Assembly: GCA_016185205.1 (NCBI GenBank)
Contig: JACPOA010000097.1
Coordinates: 1-48,989 of the forward strand
DNA from: Hyphomicrobiales bacterium
GTDB taxonomy: Bacteria > Pseudomonadota > Alphaproteobacteria > Rhizobiales > Xanthobacteraceae
Direction of reading: 5' to 3'
Length of the DNA stretch: 48,989 bases
Every line of letters starts with the position of its first letter. The stretch's first letter is position 1. A program made the position numbers and the translations under genes. A model generated the notes under the pieces. That model had not been told where the DNA came from. It saw nothing but the letters and a program-made list of their open reading frames with translations, and searched no databases. This document shows positions 15,132 to 23,775 of the stretch, piece after piece.

Positions 15132-15608
15132 ATGAACCGAAAACTAGCGATTTTTGCCGCCGTCATCGCGGCCTTCGCCTTCACGGCGCAAGCAGCCGAT
15201 GCCCATGGCCGCAAGCACGTGAGCAAGCGCCTCACCGCCGTCTCGATCGGCGTCGGCGCCGCTTCGACCGCCGCCTACTTCGCCTTGAACGACTGGCACT
15301 GGAAATGGGACAGCAGCCGCTCCGGCATCACCAGTCTCGGCGCCTGGGGCATCACCACGGTGGGCTGCGCCGCGGCGTCGCCGATAGTCGCGACCGCCGT
15401 GCTCGGTCGTCCGCTCAAATATCGCGAGGCGCACATCCTGATCGGTTCCTGCGTGCTCCCGTTCGTCGGCGGCTGGCTGGTCAACGAGGCCTATAACCAC
15501 CATGTGCTGACGGCGCCCGACGAAAAGGTCGAGCACAAGCGGCATCATCGCCACCACCGCCACCACCACCACCACCACCACCGCCACCATCATCATCACA
15601 AGATGTAA
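15132..15608 (+). CDS. Exported/membrane protein with histidine-rich C-terminus
   Basis: A signal peptide (MNRKLAIFAAVIAAFAFTAQ, cleavage near ADA) is followed by a small domain with two hydrophobic segments (about residues 35-50 and 70-95). The last 27 residues are dominated by histidine and arginine (runs up to seven His) and are encoded by a CAC/CAT-CGC triplet repeat. Such tails bind Ni, Co, Zn or Cu ions in known metal chaperones and transport proteins, so metal binding in the periplasm is a reasonable inference. I do not recognise the core domain (SLGAWGITTVGCAAASPIVA). It is a single gene, followed by a strong terminator. Confidence 0.8.
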   Translation: MNRKLAIFAAVIAAFAFTAQAADAHGRKHVSKRLTAVSIGVGAASTAAYFALNDWHWKWDSSRSGITSLGAWGITTVGCAAASPIVATAVLGRPLKYREAHILIGSCVLPFVGGWLVNEAYNHHVLTAPDEKVEHKRHHRHHRHHHHHHHRHHHHHKM

Positions 15609-15632
15609 GCGCGCGCTATTCGCTTAACGAAA

Positions 15633-15662
15633 CGCCGGCGCCGATTGAATTCGGCGCCGGCG
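15633..15662. terminator. Bidirectional rho-independent terminator
   Basis: A 12-base perfect GC-rich stem (CGCCGGCGCCGA, loop TTGAAT) is followed by GTTTCGTTT on the plus strand and flanked by AA/TTTCG on the other. It sits between the convergent histidine-tail and methyltransferase genes. Confidence 0.8.
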
Positions 15663-15683
15663 GTTTCGTTTGAGCGGATGACC

Positions 15684-16439
15684 TTAAGCCCTTCTGGCGA
15701 TGAACAGGCCTTCGCTCAGGCGGAAGGTCAGTTCGTGGCCTTCGCCCTTGGGCTCCAGCGTGGCTTTCACCTCGGGCGTCGCCTGCGCCAGCATCGAACG
15801 CAGGAACGCCTGCATATTGGCGTCGTGGCGGGCCGCCCAGCTCTTGAATTCCATCTGCTTGAAGAGCTGCTCTTCGTGCCCGACGGCAAAGCCGTGCGCT
15901 TTGAGCGCCGCGCACCATTCCTCCATGGTCCAGGCGCGCAGGTGGCTCGGATCGCGGAAACGCTCGAACGCGTTCACGTAGTCGCCGACGCTGCCGGCCG
16001 GCACCACATTGTCGACCACCGCGAACACGCCGCTCGGCTTGAGCACGCGGCGCACCTCGTCGAGGAAATGCGGGATTGAGTCGAAGTGGTGCGGCGCGAT
16101 GCGGCAGGTGACCAGATCGAAACTTAAGTCCTCGAACGGCAGCGCCTCGGCCTTGGCGTAGGCGGTGCGGATATTGGAAAGCCCGCGCTTGGCGGCCTCG
16201 GCCTTCACCAGGTCGAGCATTTCCTGGGTAATGTCGGTCGCCCACATGCGCTCGACATGGGGTGCGAAGCTATAGGCGACATGGCCGCCGCCGGTGGCGA
16301 CATCGAGCGCGCGCCAGTCCTTCTGCGGCGCGGTGAGGGCGACCAGCCGCTCCAGGCTCTTGCCGAGCGCATGCGGCGTCGAGGTGAGATAGCCGGCGGC
16401 GTTCTTGCCGAATTGTTCCTGCACCAGCGTCTTGGACAT
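15684..16439 (-). CDS. Class I SAM-dependent methyltransferase
   Basis: The ATG at 16439 gives MSKTLVQEQFGKNAAGYLTS. Motif I is ALDVATGGGHVAYSFAPHV (about residues 44-62). Motif II/III follow as MWATDITQEMLDLVKAEA and AEALPFEDLSFDLVTCRIAP, then LKPSGVFAVVDNVVP. This is the UbiE/Methyltransf_11 type; the N-terminal FGKNAAGYLTSxPH is common in small-molecule methyltransferases of the group. The substrate is not evident from the neighbours, which are a histidine-tail gene and a putative membrane peptide. A longer frame to 16490 exists but lacks support, and no good Shine-Dalgarno is seen at either start. Confidence 0.85.
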   Translation of the reverse strand: MSKTLVQEQFGKNAAGYLTSTPHALGKSLERLVALTAPQKDWRALDVATGGGHVAYSFAPHVERMWATDITQEMLDLVKAEAAKRGLSNIRTAYAKAEALPFEDLSFDLVTCRIAPHHFDSIPHFLDEVRRVLKPSGVFAVVDNVVPAGSVGDYVNAFERFRDPSHLRAWTMEEWCAALKAHGFAVGHEEQLFKQMEFKSWAARHDANMQAFLRSMLAQATPEVKATLEPKGEGHELTFRLSEGLFIARRA

Positions 16440-16502
16440 GGGGGGCTTTCGGACGACTCTGAAGTCTGGAGTATATCGTTTGGCGACCACTAGCGCTGCT
16501 AT

Positions 16503-16610
16503 CTATCGGTATTTATCGAAAGCGATTGACGTCGTCGTCATAGCCGTGCCGGCAAACCAGGCTGCCAGCGCCAGCAAGCCGAACAAGGCAAGGATGATCA
16601 GCGCGCGCAT
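16503..16610 (-). CDS. Possible 35-residue membrane peptide
   Basis: From the ATG at 16610 the frame encodes MRALIILALFGLLALAAWFA followed by a short polar tail ending in FDKYR. This is one clean transmembrane helix with a basic start, like many bacterial single-pass microproteins. No good ribosome-binding site is visible, so translation is uncertain. It is divergent from the next gene. Confidence 0.35.
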   Translation of the reverse strand: MRALIILALFGLLALAAWFAGTAMTTTSIAFDKYR

Positions 16611-16674
16611 GGTTTGTTGCCGAATTTACGGATAGAACCCTTGCCGGCACGACTTTGCCAAAAGGATGTCAGGC

Positions 16675-17271
16675 ATGAGCGAGGGACTTAACATAGCGAG
16701 CGGTGACGACCTCGACTATGCCTACCGGCCATCGCTGATGGGGGCGGCCCGCCAGTTCAAGCTCGCCGACGACGGCATCGAGTGGATGACCGGCCGCCAC
16801 TCCGGGCGCATTGCCTACCGCGACGTGCGCCGCCTGCGCATGTCGTTCAAGCCCGCCAACATGCAGTCGCAGCGCTTCCTCACCGAAGTGTGGGCCGAGG
16901 GCGCGCCCAAGCTCGCGATCGTCTCCAGTTCCTGGAAAGGCATGTTCGAGCAGGAGCGGCTCGATAAACCCTATACCGCCTTCGTCGCCGAGTTGCACCG
17001 CCGGCTGATACGGGCGGCGGCGCCGGTGCACTATGAGCAGGGCACGCTGCCGCTGAAATATTGGCCGGCACTCGTTCTGTTCGTCGCCATCGTGCTTGGC
17101 CTGTGCGCGCTGATCGTGCGCGGCCTGCTGGCCGATGAGCTGAGCGGCGCGGCGTTCATCGCCGGCTTCCTGGCGCTGTTGCTCTGGCAGGGCGGCGTTT
17201 TCTTCCTGCGCAACCGGCCGGGCTTCTATCGCCCGGAGGCGCTGCCGGCGGCGGTGATGCCGAAGGGGTGA
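16675..17271 (+). CDS. Membrane-associated protein of unknown function
   Basis: The product has a soluble N-terminal half (residues about 1-125) with a pleckstrin-like pattern of alternating strands (FKLADDGIEWMTGRHSGRIA, YRDVRRLRMSF). Two transmembrane helices follow (about 126-150 and 157-180), then a short basic tail. I take the ATG at 16675 because AAAAGG is nine bases upstream; the ATG at 16666 would directly abut that site. No named family recognised. The gene is convergent with the phosphopantetheinyl transferase gene. Confidence 0.75.
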   Translation: MSEGLNIASGDDLDYAYRPSLMGAARQFKLADDGIEWMTGRHSGRIAYRDVRRLRMSFKPANMQSQRFLTEVWAEGAPKLAIVSSSWKGMFEQERLDKPYTAFVAELHRRLIRAAAPVHYEQGTLPLKYWPALVLFVAIVLGLCALIVRGLLADELSGAAFIAGFLALLLWQGGVFFLRNRPGFYRPEALPAAVMPKG

Positions 17272-17317
17272 GGGCCTCAGGTATTGCCACGACTTATCGA
17301 TGGCTGAACGAAGCCGC

Positions 17318-17944
17318 TCAGATCCGCGCCAACACGACCAAATGCGTGGACAGGCAATAGCGCAGTTCGACCACTCGCCCATTTCGGACAACGGCTTTGC
17401 GATCGGCCAGATCGACTTCGACGTCGTGATATTCGAGAAACAGTCGGTCGAGCGGGTAGATGGACTTGTAGACGGCCTCCTTGGCGGCAAACAGCAAGCG
17501 TCCCCGGTATGGATCGTCGCCCAGTCTGCGCCGCTCTTGCGGCGTGGCGACCAGGTCCAACAGGTCCGGCGGCAGCATTTCGGCCGGCTCGACGTCTATT
17601 CCCACCGCCGCGACGTCGCGGCAGAGGGCGACGGCGGCAACGGCAACACGCTCGTCATGGGCGAAAGAACCGGTGACGCCCGCCGGCCAGAGCGGGGCTC
17701 CCGACGGGCTTCTCGGCACGGCGCAGGCGGCATATCCGAGCCGGGCCAGGAGCGCACGACCAACGATGCGCGCGGCGCCGCTCGCGCGCCGCACGCCGAT
17801 GAGGGGCGAAGCCATCGAATGGGCTTCCTCCGCGAGCAGGGCCAGTTCGTCGCCGGGCGAGATCAAGCGATGGCCGATCAAAATGCCCGGCGCAGACAGC
17901 GATTTGATCGCCCGCTCCAGCACTGGATCGACGGGTTCAGTCAT
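17318..17944 (-). CDS. 4'-phosphopantetheinyl transferase (EntD/Sfp superfamily)
   Basis: The enzyme moves the phosphopantetheine arm of CoA to a serine of carrier domains. Visible motifs are PLWPAGVTGSFAHDERVAVA, VGIDVEPAE (Mg-binding Asp and Glu) and LLFAAKEAVYKSIYP, the family's WxxKE(A/S)xxK signature. The length of 208 residues is normal for the EntD type. The gene begins 35 bases after the NRPS gene stop, on the same strand, so the two are almost certainly one transcript and this enzyme should activate Ser633 of the NRPS carrier domain. It is a complete gene with all catalytic residues visible. Confidence 0.92.
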   Translation of the reverse strand: MTEPVDPVLERAIKSLSAPGILIGHRLISPGDELALLAEEAHSMASPLIGVRRASGAARIVGRALLARLGYAACAVPRSPSGAPLWPAGVTGSFAHDERVAVAAVALCRDVAAVGIDVEPAEMLPPDLLDLVATPQERRRLGDDPYRGRLLFAAKEAVYKSIYPLDRLFLEYHDVEVDLADRKAVVRNGRVVELRYCLSTHLVVLARI

Positions 17945-17979
17945 TGTCCCGCGTCTCGACCGTTCCGTATCGTCGACGC

Positions 17980-20900
17980 CTATTCCGCCGCCACGCAGGC
18001 AACGAAGGATTCCAACGGCTGCCGCGCGGGAGCCCGCTCGTTCGCCGCGACCCGAGCGACCGATTGGTCATGTGGCGTGTTGCGGCGAAACAGCTTGGCG
18101 GGATTGCCGCGCCAGCAGCTGTGCTGGTCGAGAACTTCGCCCTTCATCAGGAAGGAATCCGCATCGAGCACGGCCCGATCGCCCATGATCACGCCGTAAT
18201 GCACGAACGCGGCGGCGCCGAGCGTGCAGCCCTCGGACAGGCGGATGTGATCGGACTTGAACACGCCTTCCTCGAGCGAGTGCGATTGCAGGACGCTGCC
18301 CTCATTGAGGTTGCTGTGATCGCCGATCTCCGTGAGCGTCCGGTCCGTGATGCAGCATCCGCCATCGTAGACCTTGCGGCCGATTTTCACCCCCACCAGA
18401 CGGGTGACCCAATTCTTGAATGGCGTGCCCTTGAACAGTTCGACGATGGGCGAATCGGAGAGTTTCCAATGGCGTTCATGCGCCCAGAAGTACGGATCGT
18501 AGATGGAAACCAGCTTCGGCTCGAGCCGCTTGAATCCGATGCTGGCTCTTTCGATGAACGCAAAGTACGGGATCGCTGCCAGGGAGATAAGCGCGCCGGC
18601 GACGAACAGCGAACCAACGCCGTGGTCCGGATAGTACAGCACGGCCAGATGCGAGGCGAGCAAGGCCATAAAGAAGAACATCCAGCGGGTCAGCAGCAAG
18701 AGCGCTGCCGTGAGGAGATTGTGAGCGTTCTTGCGGCGCAGGCGTTGCCGGCGCGCCTCGCCGTCGAACGCCGCGCTGAGGTTCTTGTCGCGGTCCACGC
18801 TGCGCGGGATCTCGAAACAGGGCGATCCCAGCAGCCCGACGTTCTCGCGCACCGGGCCGTCGATCGGGATCAACACCTTGGTGCCGAGCAGACAATTCGC
18901 GCCGGTGCGGCCGTCCGGCGGATAGTGGATGTCGTTGCCGAGATAATTGCACTCGCCGATCCGTGTCGCGGCGAGCCGGAACGACGAGCTCGACATTTGC
19001 AAGTTGATCATCGACAGCCCGTCCGAGACCATCGTTTTGCTGCCGATCTCGCACAGGAAAGGATTGTCGTGCTTCTGGTTGGTGCCGAAATTCGACCCGG
19101 TCTGCTCGACCTCGTTCAGCTTCCAGCCCACGAACCGCATGTAGTGCACGATGCCGGAGGTGTCGCCGAACAGAAGATTGTAGAACTGGGAATTGCTGGT
19201 CAGCGATACGACGCGTTGCAGCCAGTAATGGAACCCATAGAGCACGTAGGTCTTGCCGGGCACGAGCAAGCGCTGACAGAGCCGCGGCACGAGGTAGATG
19301 CCGGCCAGTCCCAGCGCCAGCAGCCCGAAGAACGAGCCGGCGGAGGCCAGCAGCATCAGCGAGACGAACGCCATCGTCGAGCCGGCCACGGGCAGGGCGG
19401 TTTCACCCGCGAACGGAGCGAAATACGGGTACCAGAAGTCCAACAGCATGATCGGGAGCGGGATGAGGATCGCCAGCATGCCGGCGAGCTGGAAGCCCGA
19501 ATAGAGGCCGCGCCGCAGCGAGGTGCAGCGCTTGCTCTCGATCGGGCAATAATCGGCCTTGGTCTCGATCGCGGGGGAGCCGTGGTAATGCTTGCCGTCC
19601 GGCACGCGTTGACCGCTCTGCAACGACGAGGCGTGTCCGAGCTGGGAGCGGTTGCCCATCGCCGTGTCGATGTCCAGCACGCTCGCTTCGCCGACGAACG
19701 CATGGCTGCCGATGGCGATCGGTCCGGTATGAATGAAATTGCCTTGCGCCCGGTAGCCCAGCAGGATCGAGTCCTTGCGCAGAACCGTGTCGTCGCCGAC
19801 GGAAAACAGGTCGGTGCACACCGGCACGAAACGCGCGTTGATGACTGTGCCGCGTCCGATCTTGGCGCCGAGCAGACGCAGATACAGGTTGTGGATCGGG
19901 CTGCCGCGGAAGGCCGCCACGGGCGCGCTTTGCACCAGCGTCTTGATCATCCAGAAGCGGTAGTAGCGAAGGCTCCAGATCGGGAATGACTCGGGCTTCC
20001 ACCGGCCGATCAGCAGCCATTTCGCGGCGATGGGAAGGGCGGTCAGCCCGGCAAAGGCGGCGACGGCGAACGCCGTGCTGCGAAGATAGAGCGCGAGCGG
20101 ATCGTCGATCGCCGCATAAGTCCAGGTTAAGCCGGTGGCGCTGATCCAGAGAACCAGCAAGCCGTATCCGGCATAGAACAGGAGCTGGAGGGCGCCGCAG
20201 CCGTAGTAGGAAAAGTCGGATGGAACGTGGAACGGCTCCTGTTTGCCGGCGATGAAGCTTTCATCGGCCGCGTGCTCCAGATGTTCGGCGAGCTTGGCGA
20301 CGGTCGGGTACTGGTAGATATCGCGCATCGAAACGTTCGACAGGGCCGGATTCTTTCGAATCCCGGCGCAGAAGCGCGCCATCAGCAGCGAGTGCGCGCC
20401 CAGATCGTTGAAGAAATGATCCTCGACCGATACGCGGTCGACCTTCAGCGCCTCGGCGAGCGCCTGCGCCAGGATGTGCTCCTTCTCGGTATTCGCGGCG
20501 ACCGGCTTGTTTCCGGTGAGGAATTGCGGCCGTTTCGGCTTCGGCAGCTTCTTGTGATCCGCCTTGTTGCTGATCAACATCGGGATGAAAGGAAGCTGTT
20601 CGAGGAAGGCGGGAACCATGCTGGCCGGCAGCCGCTTTCGCAGCGCGCGCGTGATCTCGCTGCGCGGCAGATCGCCGGCGCCTTGCTTGAGGGAGTAATA
20701 AGCCACGAGTTCGACCATCCCGGGCTCGGGTTCGTAGGTGGTGACGGCCGCCTGCGCGATCTGGGGCAATTCCAACAGCACGGATTCGATTTCAACGAGC
20801 TCGATCCGGTGGCCGCGGATCTTGACCTGCGTGTCGATGCGGCCGAGGTATTCGATCTCGTCGTCCAGGTTGATGCGGCCGAGGTCGCCGGTCCGATAGA

Positions 20901-22287
20901 TGCGTTGCGACGGGTTGTTCGGGATGTCCAGAAAATCGGCAATGAACTTCTCGCGCGTCAGATCGTCCCGGTTCACATAGCCGGCGGCGAGCCCGATCCC
21001 CGCGATCCCGATTTCCCCCAGCTCGCCGCGCGCGACGGCGCGATCGGCGACCGGGTCGAGAATGACGATCGAATACGTCGGCAATGGCCCGCCGATCGTG
21101 ACCGGCTTGTTCGGCGTGAGCTCGCTCAACGTCGCGGTGACAGTGGCCTCGGTAGGACCGTAGGAATTCAAGATGGTCCGCCCCGGACGATGCCAGCGCG
21201 CCACCAGATTTTGCGGGCAAGCCTCGCCGCCGACGAGCAGAATTCTGAGCTGGGGCAACTCTTGCTCGATGGTCGCCAGCAAAGTGGGGCAGCAGCATAG
21301 GCACGTGACTCTGCGATCGCGCAGAAAGTCGGCCAGTTCGTCTCCGATCAGGCTGGCGCCCGGCTCGCCGGGAACGAGAGTCGCGCCGGCGATCAACGGC
21401 ACCCAAATCTCCTCGACCGAGAAGTCGAAGGCGATCGACATGCCCTGGTGGACACGATCTCCAGGAACGAAGCCGTACAGTTCGGCGGCAACCCGGACAA
21501 AATTGCAGATGGCGGGATGCTCGACCGCGACCCCTTTCGGGTTACCGGTCGTTCCCGACGTATAGATGATGTAGCAGACCCGATCGGCGGGGGGCGCTAC
21601 TTCGCCGTCGGCGAGGCGCGCAGGCGATTTTGCGTCAATATCCCGCTTCGCGACATCGAGAAAAATTTTCCGCACATCGAAGGCGCTGAGCCTGTCGGCA
21701 AAATCGGACATGGAGACGATGGCCGTCAAGTCCGCGTCCGCGACGATGAAACGAATGCGTTCCGTGGGGAATCCGGGGTCGAGCGGCACATAGGCGGCGT
21801 TGACCTTCATCACCGCCAACAACGCGACATAGGTTTCGACGGTTTTATCGAACAGCAGCCCGACGCGATCGCCGGCTCTGATCCCCCGGTCGATCAGATG
21901 CCGCGCGACCCGATTGGCGCGCTCGTCAAGTTCCCGATAGGTGAGGACGGTATCTTCGGCATCGACCGCGGCGTTCCGTCCGAAACGCTCGCAGGAATTT
22001 TCAAATAGATGATTGAGCCGCTCGCCTTCCTTCCAGCGAACGGCGTTGTCTTTGTCGTCGCAGGATAGCACTTGTCGTTGAGCGCGCGCCCGTTCGACGT
22101 ACTCGGGCGACATCGGCAGATCGTCGGAGCTACGGAAATACACAGGGCGGCGAGGCTGCATTCCTCGCTCGTTGACAGAATGTCGGGAGCTTAGCTCGCG
22201 AATTTCGACTCTATTGTCCATTGCACCGGTCTTGTCGTTGATGACTCGGCGCACTGGCTGGTCGTGCAACAGTGCCGCGGAACACAT
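17980..22287 (-). CDS. Pls/PosA-type membrane NRPS (poly-amino-acid synthetase-like)
   Basis: A 1435-residue single-module synthetase. The adenylation domain (about 90-590) has A3 YTSGTTGNPKG (242-252), A5 NSYGPTEAT, A7 YRTGDLGR, A8 GRIDTQVKIRGHR and A10 with Lys575. The carrier domain (600-675) has LGAHSLL, with Ser633 as the arm site. From about 690 on come alternating pairs of membrane helices and three left-handed beta-helix (hexapeptide) blocks, near IGRGTVINARF, GANCLLGTKVLIPI and IGDHSNLNEGSVL. There is no condensation or thioesterase domain. This is the layout of Streptomyces epsilon-poly-L-lysine synthetase (Pls). My hand-read specificity code, D-F-E-C-L-G-S-V-T-K, has an acidic third position, as in codes for basic amino acids, so a lysine/diaminobutyrate-like substrate is inferred. 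The start is uncertain (ATG 22287 or 22221). Confidence 0.9.
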   Translation of the reverse strand: MCSAALLHDQPVRRVINDKTGAMDNRVEIRELSSRHSVNERGMQPRRPVYFRSSDDLPMSPEYVERARAQRQVLSCDDKDNAVRWKEGERLNHLFENSCERFGRNAAVDAEDTVLTYRELDERANRVARHLIDRGIRAGDRVGLLFDKTVETYVALLAVMKVNAAYVPLDPGFPTERIRFIVADADLTAIVSMSDFADRLSAFDVRKIFLDVAKRDIDAKSPARLADGEVAPPADRVCYIIYTSGTTGNPKGVAVEHPAICNFVRVAAELYGFVPGDRVHQGMSIAFDFSVEEIWVPLIAGATLVPGEPGASLIGDELADFLRDRRVTCLCCCPTLLATIEQELPQLRILLVGGEACPQNLVARWHRPGRTILNSYGPTEATVTATLSELTPNKPVTIGGPLPTYSIVILDPVADRAVARGELGEIGIAGIGLAAGYVNRDDLTREKFIADFLDIPNNPSQRIYRTGDLGRINLDDEIEYLGRIDTQVKIRGHRIELVEIESVLLELPQIAQAAVTTYEPEPGMVELVAYYSLKQGAGDLPRSEITRALRKRLPASMVPAFLEQLPFIPMLISNKADHKKLPKPKRPQFLTGNKPVAANTEKEHILAQALAEALKVDRVSVEDHFFNDLGAHSLLMARFCAGIRKNPALSNVSMRDIYQYPTVAKLAEHLEHAADESFIAGKQEPFHVPSDFSYYGCGALQLLFYAGYGLLVLWISATGLTWTYAAIDDPLALYLRSTAFAVAAFAGLTALPIAAKWLLIGRWKPESFPIWSLRYYRFWMIKTLVQSAPVAAFRGSPIHNLYLRLLGAKIGRGTVINARFVPVCTDLFSVGDDTVLRKDSILLGYRAQGNFIHTGPIAIGSHAFVGEASVLDIDTAMGNRSQLGHASSLQSGQRVPDGKHYHGSPAIETKADYCPIESKRCTSLRRGLYSGFQLAGMLAILIPLPIMLLDFWYPYFAPFAGETALPVAGSTMAFVSLMLLASAGSFFGLLALGLAGIYLVPRLCQRLLVPGKTYVLYGFHYWLQRVVSLTSNSQFYNLLFGDTSGIVHYMRFVGWKLNEVEQTGSNFGTNQKHDNPFLCEIGSKTMVSDGLSMINLQMSSSSFRLAATRIGECNYLGNDIHYPPDGRTGANCLLGTKVLIPIDGPVRENVGLLGSPCFEIPRSVDRDKNLSAAFDGEARRQRLRRKNAHNLLTAALLLLTRWMFFFMALLASHLAVLYYPDHGVGSLFVAGALISLAAIPYFAFIERASIGFKRLEPKLVSIYDPYFWAHERHWKLSDSPIVELFKGTPFKNWVTRLVGVKIGRKVYDGGCCITDRTLTEIGDHSNLNEGSVLQSHSLEEGVFKSDHIRLSEGCTLGAAAFVHYGVIMGDRAVLDADSFLMKGEVLDQHSCWRGNPAKLFRRNTPHDQSVARVAANERAPARQPLESFVACVAAE

Positions 22288-22730
22288 CGACCGCCGAAAC
22301 CCTCACCGCTGCGTACCCCAGCGCCCGCGGCGAGTGATCGCGCGCCGAGCGGATGACTGCTGACTTTAAAAGCGTGCCCCCTGTTGAATTCTACGCAGCG
22401 CGCGTACCTCTTCCCACGTCAGAGTGGATGGCCGAAGATGAACGAAAGCTGAATAAAAGCAGGGGGTAAGGAGGCCAGGCGGGTGGGCTACGATATTCTT
22501 GACCGCTCCCGGCACATCGCTGCATGTCGGCGATTTGGTCGTTATTGGAATAATAGCAGACAAGGACGAGCGTCGGCCTTGACCAACGAGGCCGTCAATG
22601 ACCCAAAGACATTGGCTGGACACGATTCAATCGCGGATTAGAGTCCCGCCGCCTTTTGATAGGGAACTTCCGCAAAACTTTGGCGTTGCCAATAGCCTCC
22701 TTAATTCAATGGCCGCCGAGGAATAGTCCG
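22288..22730. other. Intergenic region between NRPS and copper-type pair
   Basis: This stretch of about 440 bases is more AT-rich than its surroundings and holds only weak short frames on either strand. It should contain the divergent promoters of the NRPS operon and the Cys-rich gene. A short TTGGC-GTT-GCCAA palindrome lies at 22680-22692, 40 bases before the start at 22731. Nothing else recognised. Confidence 0.5.
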
Positions 22731-23063
22731 ATGCATCATTATGATCAAACGACAAGCACGTGCATCGAGGCATGCCTACGCTGCTACCAAGCCTGTTTCG
22801 GCATGGCGATGACCCATTGTCTTGAGACGGGCGGGAAGCATGTCGAGCCAAAGCACTTTCGCTTAATGACCGCCTGTGCGGAGATTTGCCGGACTTCGGC
22901 TCATCTCATGTTGATGAAGTCGGAGCATGCTAAGCACCTTTGCAAGGAATGCGTTGAGATTTGTGATCAATGCGCGACTGACTGCGACAAGCTCGGTGAC
23001 ATGAAGGAATGTGTCGAAGCTTGCCGCCATTGCGCCGGGGCCTGCCGCAAGATGGCGGCCTGA
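22731..23063 (+). CDS. Four-helix-bundle cysteine-rich (copper storage-like, DUF326) protein
   Basis: The 110-residue protein has cysteines in helical spacing: CIEACLRCYQACFGMAMTHC, then CAEICRTS, CKECVEICDQCATDC and CVEACRHCAGACRKM. This is the DUF326/Csp pattern, in which a four-helix bundle lined with Cys binds many Cu(I) ions. There is no signal peptide, so it resembles cytosolic Csp3 types. The start at 22731 has GAGGAA seven bases upstream; the longer ORF upstream is not needed. The next gene, 44 bases downstream, is a Met-rich DUF305 protein, so a copper-handling pair is likely. Confidence 0.88.
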   Translation: MHHYDQTTSTCIEACLRCYQACFGMAMTHCLETGGKHVEPKHFRLMTACAEICRTSAHLMLMKSEHAKHLCKECVEICDQCATDCDKLGDMKECVEACRHCAGACRKMAA

Positions 23064-23107
23064 CGCGCTTCGATTTCGCCCATTCACATCACACCCCGGA
23101 GATGAAT

Positions 23108-23503
23108 ATGAAACGCCTTGTTCTAGCATCCGTTGCATCTGCGTTCGTTATCGGAATCGCGGTCGCTCAGCAGTCCGCCCCCATGCCCGGCATGGACATG
23201 AAGCGGGGCATGGATATGAAAATGATGGCCCCTGACCCGAGCGATTCTGCATCCACTAAGGGCTACAAGGCCGCAATGATGAAAATGATGGAGGGGATGC
23301 CGATGATGAAATTCACCGGCGACGCCGACCTCGATTTCATGAGTCGCATGCGGGCCCACCATCAGGGTGCCATCGACATGGCCAAAGTTGTTCTCGGCAA
23401 CGGCAAAGATCCCGAGGTCAAAAAACTGGCGCAGAACATCGTCACGGCGCAGGAAAAAGAAATTGTAACGATCAATGCCTGGCTGAAGGCGAAAGGAAAA
23501 TAG
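23108..23503 (+). CDS. DUF305 family exported Met/His-rich protein
   Basis: I take the ATG at 23108 (GGAG six bases upstream), which gives a signal peptide, MKRLVLASVASAFVIGIAVA, cleaved near AQQ. The mature protein has a Met-rich segment (MPGMDMKRGMDMKMMAPD) and the DUF305 core FMSRMRAHHQGAIDMAKVVL, with the diagnostic HHQGA. DUF305 proteins often occur with copper-resistance genes, and the Met/His content fits periplasmic copper binding. It is the second gene of a pair with the Cys-rich cytosolic protein. The product ends in NAWLKAKGK, normal for the short class. Confidence 0.88.
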   Translation: MKRLVLASVASAFVIGIAVAQQSAPMPGMDMKRGMDMKMMAPDPSDSASTKGYKAAMMKMMEGMPMMKFTGDADLDFMSRMRAHHQGAIDMAKVVLGNGKDPEVKKLAQNIVTAQEKEIVTINAWLKAKGK

Positions 23504-23565
23504 GGCTTGTTATCGGAGCGATCAGGAGGCGATTGATGGCGAAGTTGTCATAAGCGTCGTGAGTT

Positions 23566-23594
23566 AGGCCGCCTCATCAGTTGGCGGCCTCTTT
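23566..23594 (+). terminator. Probable terminator after the copper-type pair
   Basis: AGGCCGCC (23566-23573) and GGCGGCCT (23583-23590) form a perfect 8-base stem with a 9-base loop, followed by CTTT. The T-run is short, so termination may be partial. The rest of the 270-base gap to the UspA gene holds nothing recognisable. Confidence 0.6.
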
Positions 23595-23775
23595 ACTGGA
23601 CGGTAGCACGGGGCTCAAATCAAACATAAATACAAACCGTCCAACGGCGTGTTTATGAGTTCACGCCCTTCAATTGATTCAAGGTGGAATGTCCGCTAAT
23701 GGCACGTCATTCGCGGCATGTCCGCCATCTGGTCGCTATCGGAGGGAAGCGGACATTGGTCGCGCAGCTGCGGCC

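Noticed and set aside
15540-15608. CAC/CGC repeats as a tandem repeat locus unrelated to a gene
   Set aside because: The repeats are in frame with a gene that has a signal peptide, a ribosome-binding site and a terminator, so they are better explained as its histidine tail.
17944-19989. 681-codon plus-strand frame opposite the NRPS
   Set aside because: It is the antisense of the NRPS C-terminal domains and starts at a PPTase edge; no recognisable motif.
22366-22623. Minus-strand 85-codon frame between NRPS and Csp-like gene
   Set aside because: No ribosome-binding site or recognisable pattern; the sequence is AT-rich intergenic DNA.
23669-23684. FixK-like sequence TTCAATTGATTCAA
   Set aside because: The first half lacks TTG(A/C), and it lies downstream, not upstream, of the neighbouring genes.
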